Origin: DATLGB01 sp963726825
GTDB taxonomy: Bacteria > Actinomycetota > Thermoleophilia > Solirubrobacterales > Solirubrobacteraceae
Direction: 5' to 3'
Length of the DNA stretch: 64,000 nt
Assembly: GCA_963726825.1 (NCBI GenBank)
Contig: CAVSDT010000001.1
Span: 1-64,000, forward strand
A model generated the notes under the pieces. It did no database searches. It was not told where the DNA came from and saw only the letters and a program-made list of their open reading frames with translations. Position numbers and translations under genes: made by a program. Below, one piece after another: positions 50,669 through 58,554 of this stretch. Positions within the stretch are counted from its first letter, which is position 1. Each line of letters starts with the position of its first letter.

Positions 50669-51721
50669 ATGGAACTCGGCATCACCTCCTTCGCGGAGCG
50701 CACCCCCGACCCCAGGACGGGCCGCACCGTCTCCGCGCACCAGCGGCTGAGGGACCTGCTCGAGGAGATCGAGCTCGCCGACCAGGTCGGCCTGGACGTG
50801 TTCGCCGTCGGCGAGCACCACCGGCCGGACTTCGCCGTCTCCTCCCCCGCCACCGTCCTCGCCGCCGCCTCGCAGCGCACGTCGACGATCCGCCTCGGCA
50901 GCGCCGTCACGGTGCTCTCCAGCGACGACCCCGTGCGCGTCTTCCAGCAGTTCTCGACCGTCGACCTCCTCTCGGACGGGCGCGCGGAGATCTGGGCGGG
51001 GCGCGGGTCCTTCACGGAGTCCTTCCCGCTCTTCGGCCAGTCGCTGGACGACTACGACGAGCTCTACGCGTCCAAGCTCGACCTGCTGCTCGAGCTGCGC
51101 AAGGGCAACCCGGTCACGTGGTCCGGCCCCCACCGCGCCGCGCTCGACGCCGCCGGCGTCTTCCCGCAGCCGCTGCAGGACCCGCTGCCCGTCTGGGTCG
51201 CCGTCGGCGGCTCGCCGCAGTCGGTCGTGCGCGCCGGGACGCTCGGCCTGCCCCTCGTGCTCGCGATCATCGGCGGGATGCCGGAGCGCTTCAAGCCGCT
51301 CGTCGACCTCTACCGACAGGCCGCCGAGGCCGCCGGGCACGACCCCAAGGCGCTCAAGGTCGCGGTCAACACCCACGGCTACGTCGGGGAGGACGCCCGC
51401 AGCGCCGCGCGCGACTTCCACGGCCCCTACACGACGCTGATGGACGCCATCGGCCGCGAGCGTGGGTGGCCGCCCATGTCGATGCCGCAGTACGAGGCGT
51501 CCCTCTCCCTGCGCGGGGCGCTCGCCACCGGCGGCTCCGAGCAGGTCGTGGAGAAGGTCCTGCACCAGCACGAGCTGTTCGGTCACGACCGCTTCCTGAT
51601 CCAGCCCAGCGTGGGCACGATGCCTCACGATCAGGTCATGCGCTCGATCGAGCGGTTCGGCACGGAGGTGGCCCCGGCCGTCCGCGACGAGGTGGCTCGC
51701 CGCGGCGCGGTCCCGGCGTAG
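50669..51721 (+). CDS. LLM-class flavin-dependent oxidoreductase
   Basis: 350 residues, bacterial luciferase-like TIM barrel using reduced FMN or F420. ELGITSFAERTPDPRTGRTVSAHQRLRDLLEEIELADQVGLDVFAVGEHHRPDFAVSSP style N-terminus, TSTIRLGSAVTVLSSDDPVRVFQQFSTVDLLSDGRAEIWAGRGSF, and VWVAVGGSPQSVVRAG are characteristic; key parts are described here by short motifs AVGEHHRPDF and SGPHRAALDAAGV. The divergent FMN reductase supports FMN as cofactor. Its TAG stop (51719-51721) starts the next gene's -10 box. Confidence 0.93.
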   Translation: MELGITSFAERTPDPRTGRTVSAHQRLRDLLEEIELADQVGLDVFAVGEHHRPDFAVSSPATVLAAASQRTSTIRLGSAVTVLSSDDPVRVFQQFSTVDLLSDGRAEIWAGRGSFTESFPLFGQSLDDYDELYASKLDLLLELRKGNPVTWSGPHRAALDAAGVFPQPLQDPLPVWVAVGGSPQSVVRAGTLGLPLVLAIIGGMPERFKPLVDLYRQAAEAAGHDPKALKVAVNTHGYVGEDARSAARDFHGPYTTLMDAIGRERGWPPMSMPQYEASLSLRGALATGGSEQVVEKVLHQHELFGHDRFLIQPSVGTMPHDQVMRSIERFGTEVAPAVRDEVARRGAVPA

Positions 51722-51724
51722 TCT
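51719..51724 (+). promoter_or_regulatory. -10 box overlapping the LLM stop codon
   Basis: TAGTCT starts with the TAG stop of the upstream gene and ends six bases before the ATG at 51731. Confidence 0.5.
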
Positions 51725-51730
51725 GCACCG

Positions 51731-52654
51731 ATGGGCTTCCTCGACAAGATCCTGAAGGCCGGAACGACGGAGCTCGAGTTGACCGTGGATCCCGATCGGG
51801 TGCCGGCCGGCGGCGACGTGCACGTCCGCTGGGATCTCGGCGGCGAGATCGACGACAAGGACCGCGCCATCCGCGCCGGCGTCACCGCGACGGGCTACTT
51901 CCTCGCCTACGACGACGACGAGCACTACGACCAGCACGACCGCGACGCCCACCGCGACCGCCGGGTCGAGCAGCGCTCCTTCGAGGTCTACGAGCACGCG
52001 GAGGACCTCCCGCTGCAGCTCGGCCCGGGCGGAGTGACGATCAAGCTCCCCGCGGAGGCGCCGCCCGGCTCGGCCGGCGTGCTCAAGTGGACCGCCTGGG
52101 CGCGCGTGGACCGCAAGGGCGGCAAGGACGACGCGCAGGAGGCGACGATCTACGTCCGCAGGCCGGCCCAGGAGGTCGCGCCCGAGGACGTCGCCCACGA
52201 CGGCTTCAAGCTGACCGGGATCCCGCGTGCCGTCCGGCTCGGCAAGACCTACACGGGCGAGATCGACTTCACGCCCGCCGACGACGTCAAGGGCGTCGTG
52301 AAGGCGCGCATGATCCGCCGCTGCCGCTTCGACAGCCGCGACGGCTTCGCCACCGTGGACCTCCCCGACCTGCTCGGGATGTCGCAGCTGCCGGGCAGCG
52401 ACCTGTTCGCGTCCCAGTCGCTGGCGCGCGCGTCGCTGATCATCCGCGAGGAGACCGAGCTGGAGCTCGAGCTCAGCGAGAAGGAGGAGTTCGCCGCCGG
52501 CCGCACCCGCTCGTTCGCGCTCGAGCTCCCCGTCCCCAGGAAGGGGCCGACGACGTCGCACCACCACGCCACCGTCGACTGGCGGCTGGAGATCGTGCTC
52601 GACCGCAAACTGCGCGGGGACCTCAAGGTCGTCCTCCCGCTCGACGTGAGCTGA
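51731..52654 (+). CDS. Arrestin-like / Spo0M-type protein
   Basis: 307 residues predicted as two beta-sandwich halves. MGFLDKILKAGTTELELTVDPDRVPAGGDVHVRWDL and SFEVYEHAEDLPLQLGPGG, then VLKWTAWARVDRKGGKDD, resemble SpoOM (sporulation-control) and arrestin N domains that bind partner proteins. An Asp/His-rich stretch (YDDDEHYDQHDRDAHRD) sits in one loop, and the second half starts about residue 165. In this organism its role is unknown. Overlapping promoter and TAG stop with the preceding gene. Confidence 0.75.
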   Translation: MGFLDKILKAGTTELELTVDPDRVPAGGDVHVRWDLGGEIDDKDRAIRAGVTATGYFLAYDDDEHYDQHDRDAHRDRRVEQRSFEVYEHAEDLPLQLGPGGVTIKLPAEAPPGSAGVLKWTAWARVDRKGGKDDAQEATIYVRRPAQEVAPEDVAHDGFKLTGIPRAVRLGKTYTGEIDFTPADDVKGVVKARMIRRCRFDSRDGFATVDLPDLLGMSQLPGSDLFASQSLARASLIIREETELELELSEKEEFAAGRTRSFALELPVPRKGPTTSHHHATVDWRLEIVLDRKLRGDLKVVLPLDVS

Positions 52655-52656
52655 CC

Positions 52657-53169
52657 GTGCCCGGCATCGACCCCGGCGTGCACATCGGCCACGTCCACCT
52701 GCGCACCGCCGACATCGACCGGGTGCGGGCCTTCTACGTCGACGTGCTCGGCTTCGACGTCGTCGCCGAGGCGCGCGACGTCCCCGGCTGGGGCACGACG
52801 GGCGACGTGCTGTTCATCTCCGCGGGCGGCTACCACCACCACCTCGGCTTCAACACCTGGAAGTCCGCCGGCGGCGGCCCGACGCCCGACGGCGTCGCGG
52901 GGCTGCACCACGTCGCGCTCAACTACCCGACCCGCGCCGGCCTCGCCGACGCGGTCCGCCGCCTCCTCGCGGTCGACTGGCCGCTGCGCCAGCTCACCGA
53001 CCACGGCACGCACGAGGCCGTCTACGTCGCAGACCCCGACGGCAACGACCTCGAGCTCGCGTGGGACCGCCCGCACGACCAGTGGCCGCGAGACAACGAG
53101 GGCAACATCGCGATGGGCTTCGGGGCGCTCGGCCTCGACGACCTCCTGACGGAGCCCGGGCCCGGCTGA
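52657..53169 (+). CDS. VOC-superfamily dioxygenase-like protein (CatE style)
   Basis: 170 residues. Metal-ligand positions are present: His in HIGHVHLRTADIDRVRAFYVDVLGFD, His in GLHHVALNYPTR, and Glu in DPDGNDLELAWDRPHDQW. The FISAGGYHHHLGFNTW segment is typical of catechol 2,3-dioxygenase-like (CatE) single-unit proteins of this size. The GTG lies two bases after the arrestin-like gene, so they are co-translated. Substrate unknown. Confidence 0.86.
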   Translation: MPGIDPGVHIGHVHLRTADIDRVRAFYVDVLGFDVVAEARDVPGWGTTGDVLFISAGGYHHHLGFNTWKSAGGGPTPDGVAGLHHVALNYPTRAGLADAVRRLLAVDWPLRQLTDHGTHEAVYVADPDGNDLELAWDRPHDQWPRDNEGNIAMGFGALGLDDLLTEPGPG

Positions 53170-53183
53170 ACCGGGCGCAGGAG

Positions 53184-53271
53184 CGGAGAGGGAGGGATTC
53201 GAACCCTCGAATGGGGATTACCCATTACACGAGTTCCAGTCGTGCCCGTTCAACCGCTCCGGCACCTCTCC
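53184..53271 (-). tRNA. tRNA-Ser (anticodon GGA)
   Basis: Read on the minus strand: acceptor GGAGAGG/CCTCTCC, anticodon loop CTGGAAC with GGA (reads UCC/UCU), a long variable arm (class II) made of TGTAATGGGTAATCCCCATT, and T arm GGGTTCGAATCCC. The discriminator is G. CCA is not encoded. Confidence 0.95.
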
Positions 53272-53304
53272 TGGACAGCGGTGGAGAGTAGTGGCTGGCC
53301 GGTC

Positions 53305-54504
53305 CTAGACCGCCCAGCGCCCGCCGACGAGCACCGGCACGCGCTCCCCGTCGGCGGTGATCCCGGTGACGGTCAGCTCGGGCGAGCCGATCATGAAGTC
53401 GATGTGGATCTCGGACTCGTTGACCCGGTCGGCGAGGTCGTCGTCGACCGTGAAGGGGAAGCCCGCGCCCAGCGCGATGTGGCTCGCCGCGTTCTCGTCG
53501 AGGAGCGTGTCGTAGAAGACGGTGTCCAGCGCGCCGATGCGGCCCTGGTCGTCGACGAGCGCACACTCGCCGAGGCGGGCGGCGCCTTCGTCGATCGCGA
53601 TGATCGTGCGCATCTGCTCCTGCGCGGTCGCGGCGGTCAGCTCGCTCACCCGGCCGCCCTCGAAGCGCACGACGAGGTCGCGGACGACGGTGCCGTCGGT
53701 GAGCACGAGCGGCTTCGTCGAGGTGACGACGCCGTCGGCCCGCTGGGGATCCGGGCTCGTGAAGACCTCCTCCGTCGGGAGGTTGGCCATGTGGAAGGTG
53801 CCCCAGGCGGTCTCCATGCCACCCGAGATCCAGCGCGAGCCGGGAAGCAGGCCGATCGTCAGGTCCGTCCCCGGGCCCTCGTAGTGGAGGGCGTCGAAGC
53901 CCCGGCCGGCGAGGGTCGCGCCGGCGGCCCCGAGCTGCTCGGCGCGGGTGGCCCAGGCGGCGGCCGGATCGGCCTCGTCGAGGCGGCAGACGTGCAGCAG
54001 CTGCTCCCACAGCCGCTCCATGGCGTCCTCGGGCGCGAGGTCGGGGTGCACCATCGCGGCCCAGGCGGGCGTGGGGCACGGCACGATCGTCCAGTTGCTC
54101 TGGCGCTTGCCCAGGACGATCGTGGACTCCTTCAGCGCCGGCAGCCGGTCGCGCCCGGCACGGACGGGGTCGACGCCGTCCAGCGCGCCGGGGACGGTCG
54201 GGCCGGCGAAGGCGATCCGCGCCGCGCCGGCCTCGCCCAGCGCGAGCATCCGCTCCCCGTACCAGGGCGGGACGAACTCGAGCGTGTCGTCGGGGGCGTG
54301 CTCGATGCGGGCGCGCTTGACCCACGGATCGAACCACTGGACGTCGACGAACTTCGCCCCCGCCTTGTACGCGGCGGCGGCGGTCGCACGGGTCAGCGGC
54401 TCCTTGCCGGGCTCGCAGCCGACGGCCACGATCTGCCCGGGCTGGACGTTCGCGCCCACGTTGACGGCGAGGTCGGCGAGCAGCGCGAAGCGGTCGTCAG
54501 GCAT
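53305..54504 (-). CDS. Aminopeptidase, M29 (thermophilic metalloprotease) family
   Basis: 399 residues. Conserved features of the M29/AmpS group are visible: GANVQPGQIVAVGCEPGKEPLTRA, YEGPGTDLTIGLLPGSRWISGGMETAWG, HMANLPTEEVFTSPDP (with metal-binding Glu), VVRFEGGRVSEL, RLGECALVDDQ, and the C-terminal HIALGAGFPFTVDDD ... NESEIHIDFMIG with His/Asp ligands. It should release N-terminal amino acids using two metal ions. Leaderless from TAGGTT, which also contains the TAG of the upstream MBL gene. Confidence 0.94.
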   Translation of the reverse strand: MPDDRFALLADLAVNVGANVQPGQIVAVGCEPGKEPLTRATAAAAYKAGAKFVDVQWFDPWVKRARIEHAPDDTLEFVPPWYGERMLALGEAGAARIAFAGPTVPGALDGVDPVRAGRDRLPALKESTIVLGKRQSNWTIVPCPTPAWAAMVHPDLAPEDAMERLWEQLLHVCRLDEADPAAAWATRAEQLGAAGATLAGRGFDALHYEGPGTDLTIGLLPGSRWISGGMETAWGTFHMANLPTEEVFTSPDPQRADGVVTSTKPLVLTDGTVVRDLVVRFEGGRVSELTAATAQEQMRTIIAIDEGAARLGECALVDDQGRIGALDTVFYDTLLDENAASHIALGAGFPFTVDDDLADRVNESEIHIDFMIGSPELTVTGITADGERVPVLVGGRWAV

Positions 54505-54510
54505 GCCGGG

Positions 54511-54516
54511 AACCTA
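54511..54516 (-). promoter_or_regulatory. -10 box overlapping the MBL stop codon
   Basis: On the minus strand TAGGTT begins with the TAG stop of the MBL-fold hydrolase (54516-54514) and ends six bases before the aminopeptidase ATG at 54504. Confidence 0.5.
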
Positions 54517-55251
54517 GCTCGGCCCGGTCTCCCGGGCGGCCGCGACGGCCGCCTCGGCCCCGTCGCGCCATGGGTCGCCGTGTCCGGGCAGCAGCGTGCC
54601 GGCCCCGGTGAGCGCGATCGGCTGCAGCGAGGCGACGGCCGCGACCTCGTCGGCCGTCGCCGCCGCGGACACGAGCTGCGGGCCGTCCGTGCCCGTGTAG
54701 GGGTTGTGGGTCACGAGCGCGTCCCCCGTGAAGAGGACGTCGCGGTCGGGGAGGTGCAGCGCCGTGTGCCCGTGGGTGTGACCGGGGGTGAACACCGGGA
54801 GGGGCTGCCCCGGGACGTCGAGCGCGGCCTCGTCGCAGAAGCCGCGCACCTCGCTGATCGCCTTCGTGCGGAGCACGCCCATGCGGGCCATCGCCAGGCC
54901 GGTCGGCAGCGCTCGCGGGTAGCGCAGCGGCGAGCGCTCCTTCTCGTAGTGCATGGGGTGGCGGCTGAGGGAGACGTCGCGCTCGTGGAGCCAGACGGAG
55001 ATCCCGAGGGTGCTGCGGGCACGCTCGGCGAAGCCGATGTGGTCGGGGTGGGCGTGGGTGAGGACGATGGCCGCGACGTCCGAGGGCGCGCGGCCGAGCT
55101 CGCCCAGCAGGCGCTGCAGGGTCCCCCACGACTGCGGCAGCCCGGCGTCGACGATGGTCAGCGCCGACCCCTCGCCGGCCTCGACGGCGTACCAGTTGAC
55201 CCCGCCCTCTGCGATGCGGTGGACGCCGGGGACGACATCGCGTTCGAGCAT
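54514..55251 (-). CDS. MBL-fold metallo-hydrolase
   Basis: 245 residues. The metal motif THAHPDHIGFAE (HxHxDH) is intact, with a second His in FTPGHTHGHTALHL, Asp in VLFTGDAL, and a final His in LLPGHGDPW, so it should bind two Zn. Family functions range from glyoxalase II to quorum-quenching lactonases; none is favoured. The ATG is six bases after TACGGT, which shares its TA with the hemW box. Confidence 0.92.
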   Translation of the reverse strand: MLERDVVPGVHRIAEGGVNWYAVEAGEGSALTIVDAGLPQSWGTLQRLLGELGRAPSDVAAIVLTHAHPDHIGFAERARSTLGISVWLHERDVSLSRHPMHYEKERSPLRYPRALPTGLAMARMGVLRTKAISEVRGFCDEAALDVPGQPLPVFTPGHTHGHTALHLPDRDVLFTGDALVTHNPYTGTDGPQLVSAAATADEVAAVASLQPIALTGAGTLLPGHGDPWRDGAEAAVAAARETGPS

Positions 55252-55257
55252 GGGGCA

Positions 55258-55267
55258 ACCGTACCCT
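55258..55267. promoter_or_regulatory. Overlapping divergent -10 boxes sharing TA (MBL hydrolase / hemW)
   Basis: ACCGTACCCT reads TACCCT on the plus strand (55262-55267, seven bases before the hemW GTG) and TACGGT on the minus strand (55263-55258, six bases before the MBL ATG). The TA at 55262-55263 is common to both. Confidence 0.6.
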
Positions 55268-55274
55268 CGGTGCG

Positions 55275-56396
55275 GTGTTCGGCGTCTACGTCCACGTGCC
55301 GTGGTGCGCGCACCGCTGCGGCTACTGCGACTTCAACACCTACGTGCCCGGCCGGGTGCGTGGCGCCGACCCCGCGCACTTCGCCGCCACCGCCGTGCGC
55401 GAGCTGGCGCTGGGTGCCGCGTCGCTCGCAGACGACGTGCGTCCGGCCGACACGGTCTTCCTCGGCGGCGGGACGCCGACCCTGCTCGGCCCCGCAGCGC
55501 TGGCGACGGTGCTCGAGGGCGTGCGGGCGGCGTTCGGGATCGCTCCCGGGGCCGAGGTCACCGTCGAGGCCAACCCGGAGTCCGTCGACGCCGCCGACCT
55601 CGCCGCGCTGCGCGCCGCCGGCTTCACCCGCCTGTCGCTGGGCATGCAGAGCGGCGCGGCGCACGTGCTGGCGACGCTCGACCGCCGCCACACCCCCGGC
55701 CGTGCCGCGGCCGCGGCGCGGGAGGCCCGCGAGGCCGGCTTCGAGCACGTGTCGCTGGACCTGATCTACGGCGCGCCCGGGGAGGAGGACGACGACTGGG
55801 CCCGGACCGTCGACGCCGCGCTGGCCGCCGGCCCCGACCACGTCGCCGCCTACGCGCTCACGCTCGAGCCGGGCACGCGCATGCGCGCCGACGTGCGCGC
55901 CGGTCGCCTCCCCGCGCTCGACGAGGACGCGCTCCACCGCCGCTACGCGCATGCCGACGCGGCGTTCACCGCCGCCGGCCTCGGCTGGTACGAGGTCTCC
56001 AACTGGGCTGCCGGGCCCGCATCGCGCTCCCGCCACAACGCCGGCTACTGGACCGGGGCGGACTGGTGGGCGGCGGGGCCCGGCGCGCACGGGCACGTCG
56101 CCGGCACCCGCTTCTGGACCCACCGCCACCCGGCCGAGCACGCACGCGCGGTCGCGGCCGGCGAGCTGCCGTTCGCCGGCCGCGAGCACCTCGACGCCGA
56201 GCAGCGCCGCCTCGAGCGGATCATGCTCGAGACCCGCCGGATCGAGGGGCTCGACCCTGCCGTGCTGGACGCCGCGGGCCGGGCGAGCGCGCAGCGCATG
56301 CTGGCCGACGGCCTGCTGCAGCGCGCGGGCGAGCGCCTGGTCCTGACCGACGCCGGGCGTCAGGTGCCCGACGTCGTGATCCGCGCGTTGGTCTAG
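55275..56396 (+). CDS. hemW: Radical SAM heme chaperone HemW
   Basis: 373 residues. The radical-SAM cluster motif CAHRCGYCDF (Cys11, Cys15, Cys18) carries the phenylalanine typical of the HemN/HemW branch. Substrate-handling segments VFLGGGTPTLL, VEANPESVD, RLSLGMQSGAAHVLATLDRRHT and VSLDLIYGAPGE follow; then YEVSNWAAGPASRSRHNAGYW and the HemN_C winged domain. HemW hands heme to respiratory enzymes rather than oxidising coproporphyrinogen. GTG seven bases after TACCCT. Confidence 0.95.
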   Translation: MFGVYVHVPWCAHRCGYCDFNTYVPGRVRGADPAHFAATAVRELALGAASLADDVRPADTVFLGGGTPTLLGPAALATVLEGVRAAFGIAPGAEVTVEANPESVDAADLAALRAAGFTRLSLGMQSGAAHVLATLDRRHTPGRAAAAAREAREAGFEHVSLDLIYGAPGEEDDDWARTVDAALAAGPDHVAAYALTLEPGTRMRADVRAGRLPALDEDALHRRYAHADAAFTAAGLGWYEVSNWAAGPASRSRHNAGYWTGADWWAAGPGAHGHVAGTRFWTHRHPAEHARAVAAGELPFAGREHLDAEQRRLERIMLETRRIEGLDPAVLDAAGRASAQRMLADGLLQRAGERLVLTDAGRQVPDVVIRALV

Positions 56397-56459
56397 CGGC
56401 GCGGCGCCAGACCGGGTCGCGAGGGTTGCGCCGGCGTCGTTGCGAGCACAACCACCTGG

Positions 56460-57506
56460 ATGAGCACCACCGTGACCGCCCTCTCCGCGCCGAACGCCGG
56501 CGCCGCCTTCGAGACGACCGAGATCGAGCGGCGCGACCTGCGCCCTGACGACGTCCGCATCGACATCCGCTACGCGGGGATCTGCCACTCCGACATCCAT
56601 CAGGTCCGCGACGAGTGGGGCGGCGCGATCTTCCCCATGGTCCCGGGTCACGAGATCGTCGGCGAGGTCGCCGAGGTGGGAGCCGACGTGACCGCCCACC
56701 GGGTCGGCGACGTCGTCGGCGTCGGCTGCTTCGTGGACTCCTGCCTGCAGTGCGCCGCCTGCGACGACGGCGAGGAGCAGTTCTGCGAGCAGGGCGTCGT
56801 GCAGACCTACAACGCCAAGGGCGCTGACGGCGAGGTCACCTACGGCGGCTACAGCCGGGGCATCGTCGTGCGCGAGCACTTCGTGGTGAAGATCCCCGAC
56901 GGGATGGACCTCGCGGGGGCGACGCCGCTGCTGTGCGCTGGCATCACGACCTACGCGCCGCTGAAGCGCTACGGCGTCGGCGCGGGCTCGCGAGTCGGCG
57001 TGATCGGCATGGGCGGCCTCGGGCACGTCGCGGTCAAGATCGCCGCGGCGATGGGCGCGGAGGTCACGGTGCTCAGCCGCACCGATGCCAAGGCCGAGGA
57101 CGGCAAGGCCTTCGGGGCGACCTCCTACGTCGCCACGGGGGAACCCGGCGCGCTCAAGCCCTACCGCGGCGCCTTCGACCTGATCCTCAACACCGTCGGT
57201 GACGCCGTCGACCTCGACGCGTTCCTGGGCACCCTCGGCCGCGGCGGCACGATGGTCAACCTCGGCGCGCCGACCGACGACCTCGAGCTGCGCGCCTTCT
57301 CCGTGCTGACGATGCGCCGCGCGCTCGCCGGGTCGATGGTCGGCGGCCTCCCCGAGACCCAGGAGATGCTGGACTTCTGCGCCGAGCACGGCATCACCGC
57401 GACGGTCGAGCTGATCGACGCCGCGGACGCCACCGCCTACTACGACAAGGTCGTCGCGGGCGACGTCCGCTACCGCGCGGTCATCGATGTGCGCACGCTC
57501 GGCTGA
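56460..57506 (+). CDS. Zinc-dependent NADP(H) alcohol dehydrogenase (YahK/CAD type)
   Basis: 348 residues of the MDR superfamily. Catalytic zinc ligands Cys42 (ICHSDIH), His64-Glu65 (VPGHEIVG) and a later Cys (LLCAGITTY); structural zinc Cys95, 98, 101, 109 (CLQCAACDDGEEQFC). The nucleotide fold has VGVIGMGGLGHVAVKIAAAMG. The TYGGYSRGIVVREHFVVKIP segment is typical of the cinnamyl-alcohol-dehydrogenase/YahK aldehyde reductases. ATG at 56460. It follows hemW by 63 bp in the same direction. Confidence 0.94.
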   Translation: MSTTVTALSAPNAGAAFETTEIERRDLRPDDVRIDIRYAGICHSDIHQVRDEWGGAIFPMVPGHEIVGEVAEVGADVTAHRVGDVVGVGCFVDSCLQCAACDDGEEQFCEQGVVQTYNAKGADGEVTYGGYSRGIVVREHFVVKIPDGMDLAGATPLLCAGITTYAPLKRYGVGAGSRVGVIGMGGLGHVAVKIAAAMGAEVTVLSRTDAKAEDGKAFGATSYVATGEPGALKPYRGAFDLILNTVGDAVDLDAFLGTLGRGGTMVNLGAPTDDLELRAFSVLTMRRALAGSMVGGLPETQEMLDFCAEHGITATVELIDAADATAYYDKVVAGDVRYRAVIDVRTLG

Positions 57507-57534
57507 GCGCCCGCGGAGCGGGTAGGGCCAGGGG

Positions 57535-58554
57535 ATGGCTTCCCCAGAGACGTTCCTGCTCGGCGACTTCGCGCTGCAGAAGGGGTCCGTCCTCCCGGAC
57601 GCCCATCTGGCCTTCCGCACGCTCGGCGAGCTCAACGCGGCCAAGGACAACGTCGTCGTGTGCCCGACGTGGTTCACGGCGTCCTGCGCCGACGTCGCGA
57701 CCTGGCTGACGGGTGCGGGCCGCGCGCTGGATCCGGCGAAGTGGTTCATCGTCATCCCCGGGCACTTCGGGGCCGGTGAGTCCTCCTCGCCGTCCAACAC
57801 CCCGGCGCCGTTCGACCGCGGCCGCTTCCCCCGCACGACGACCTACGACAACGTCGTCGCGCAGCACCGGCTGCTGACCGAGCACCTCGGCGTCGAGCGG
57901 ATCCGCCTCGTCGGCTCGTGGTCCTACGGCGCGTGCCAGAGCTACGCCTGGGCCGCGCTGCACCCGGAGATGGTGGGCGCGCTCGCGCCCGTGAACGGCT
58001 CCTCGAAGACGGCGAACTTCAACAAGGTCTTCCTGCGGGCCAACATCCGCGCGATCGAGGGCGACCCGGCGTGGCAGCAGGGCTTCTACCCGCCCGAGCG
58101 TCCCCCGGTCAACGGCGTCCGCGCGATGGCCGCGGTCTACGCCGGCTGGGGCTTCTCCGAGCCGTTCTACCGCGAGGAGACGTGGCGCGCGTTCGGGGCG
58201 AGCTCCGTCGATCAGTTCATCGAGGACTTCTGGGACGCCTTCTACCTCTCAAACGACGCCAACGACCTGCTCGCGCAGCTCGCCACGTGGTGGCACAACG
58301 ACCTCGGCGACCAGCCGCAGTTCGGCGGCGACCACGACGCGGCGCTGCGGGCCATCACCGCGAGGACGATCATCACCCAGGCCGACACCGACCGCTACTT
58401 CCCGCCCGTCGACAGCGACCACGAGGCCGCCGTCATCCCCGACGCCCGGGTGCAGCGCATCGACACCACCTGGGGTCACATGGCGCCGTTCAACCCGGCC
58501 GACCAGGCCGTCATCGACGCCTCGCTGAACGAGCTGCTGGGCTCGGCCGGCTAG
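57535..58554 (+). CDS. Alpha/beta hydrolase related to homoserine O-acetyltransferase
   Basis: 339 residues. The length and layout match MetX-like proteins (FLLGDFALQKGSVLPDAHLAFRTLGELN, WFIVIPGHFGAGESSSP, DNVVAQHRLLTEHLGVERIRLVGSWSYGACQSYAWAALHP). The nucleophile elbow reads GSWSYG rather than GGSMGG, with further catalytic residues in TQADTDRYFPPVDS (Asp) and TTWGHMAPFN (His), so it is catalytically competent but possibly not a true MetX. TAGGGC lies six bases before the ATG. The stop overlaps the DAHP synthase stop. Confidence 0.87.
   Translation: MASPETFLLGDFALQKGSVLPDAHLAFRTLGELNAAKDNVVVCPTWFTASCADVATWLTGAGRALDPAKWFIVIPGHFGAGESSSPSNTPAPFDRGRFPRTTTYDNVVAQHRLLTEHLGVERIRLVGSWSYGACQSYAWAALHPEMVGALAPVNGSSKTANFNKVFLRANIRAIEGDPAWQQGFYPPERPPVNGVRAMAAVYAGWGFSEPFYREETWRAFGASSVDQFIEDFWDAFYLSNDANDLLAQLATWWHNDLGDQPQFGGDHDAALRAITARTIITQADTDRYFPPVDSDHEAAVIPDARVQRIDTTWGHMAPFNPADQAVIDASLNELLGSAG

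Noticed and set aside
53184..53271. Short coding frame running across the tRNA-Ser region
   Set aside because: The DNA folds as a complete class II tRNA on the minus strand; the overlapping frame has no start context or homology.
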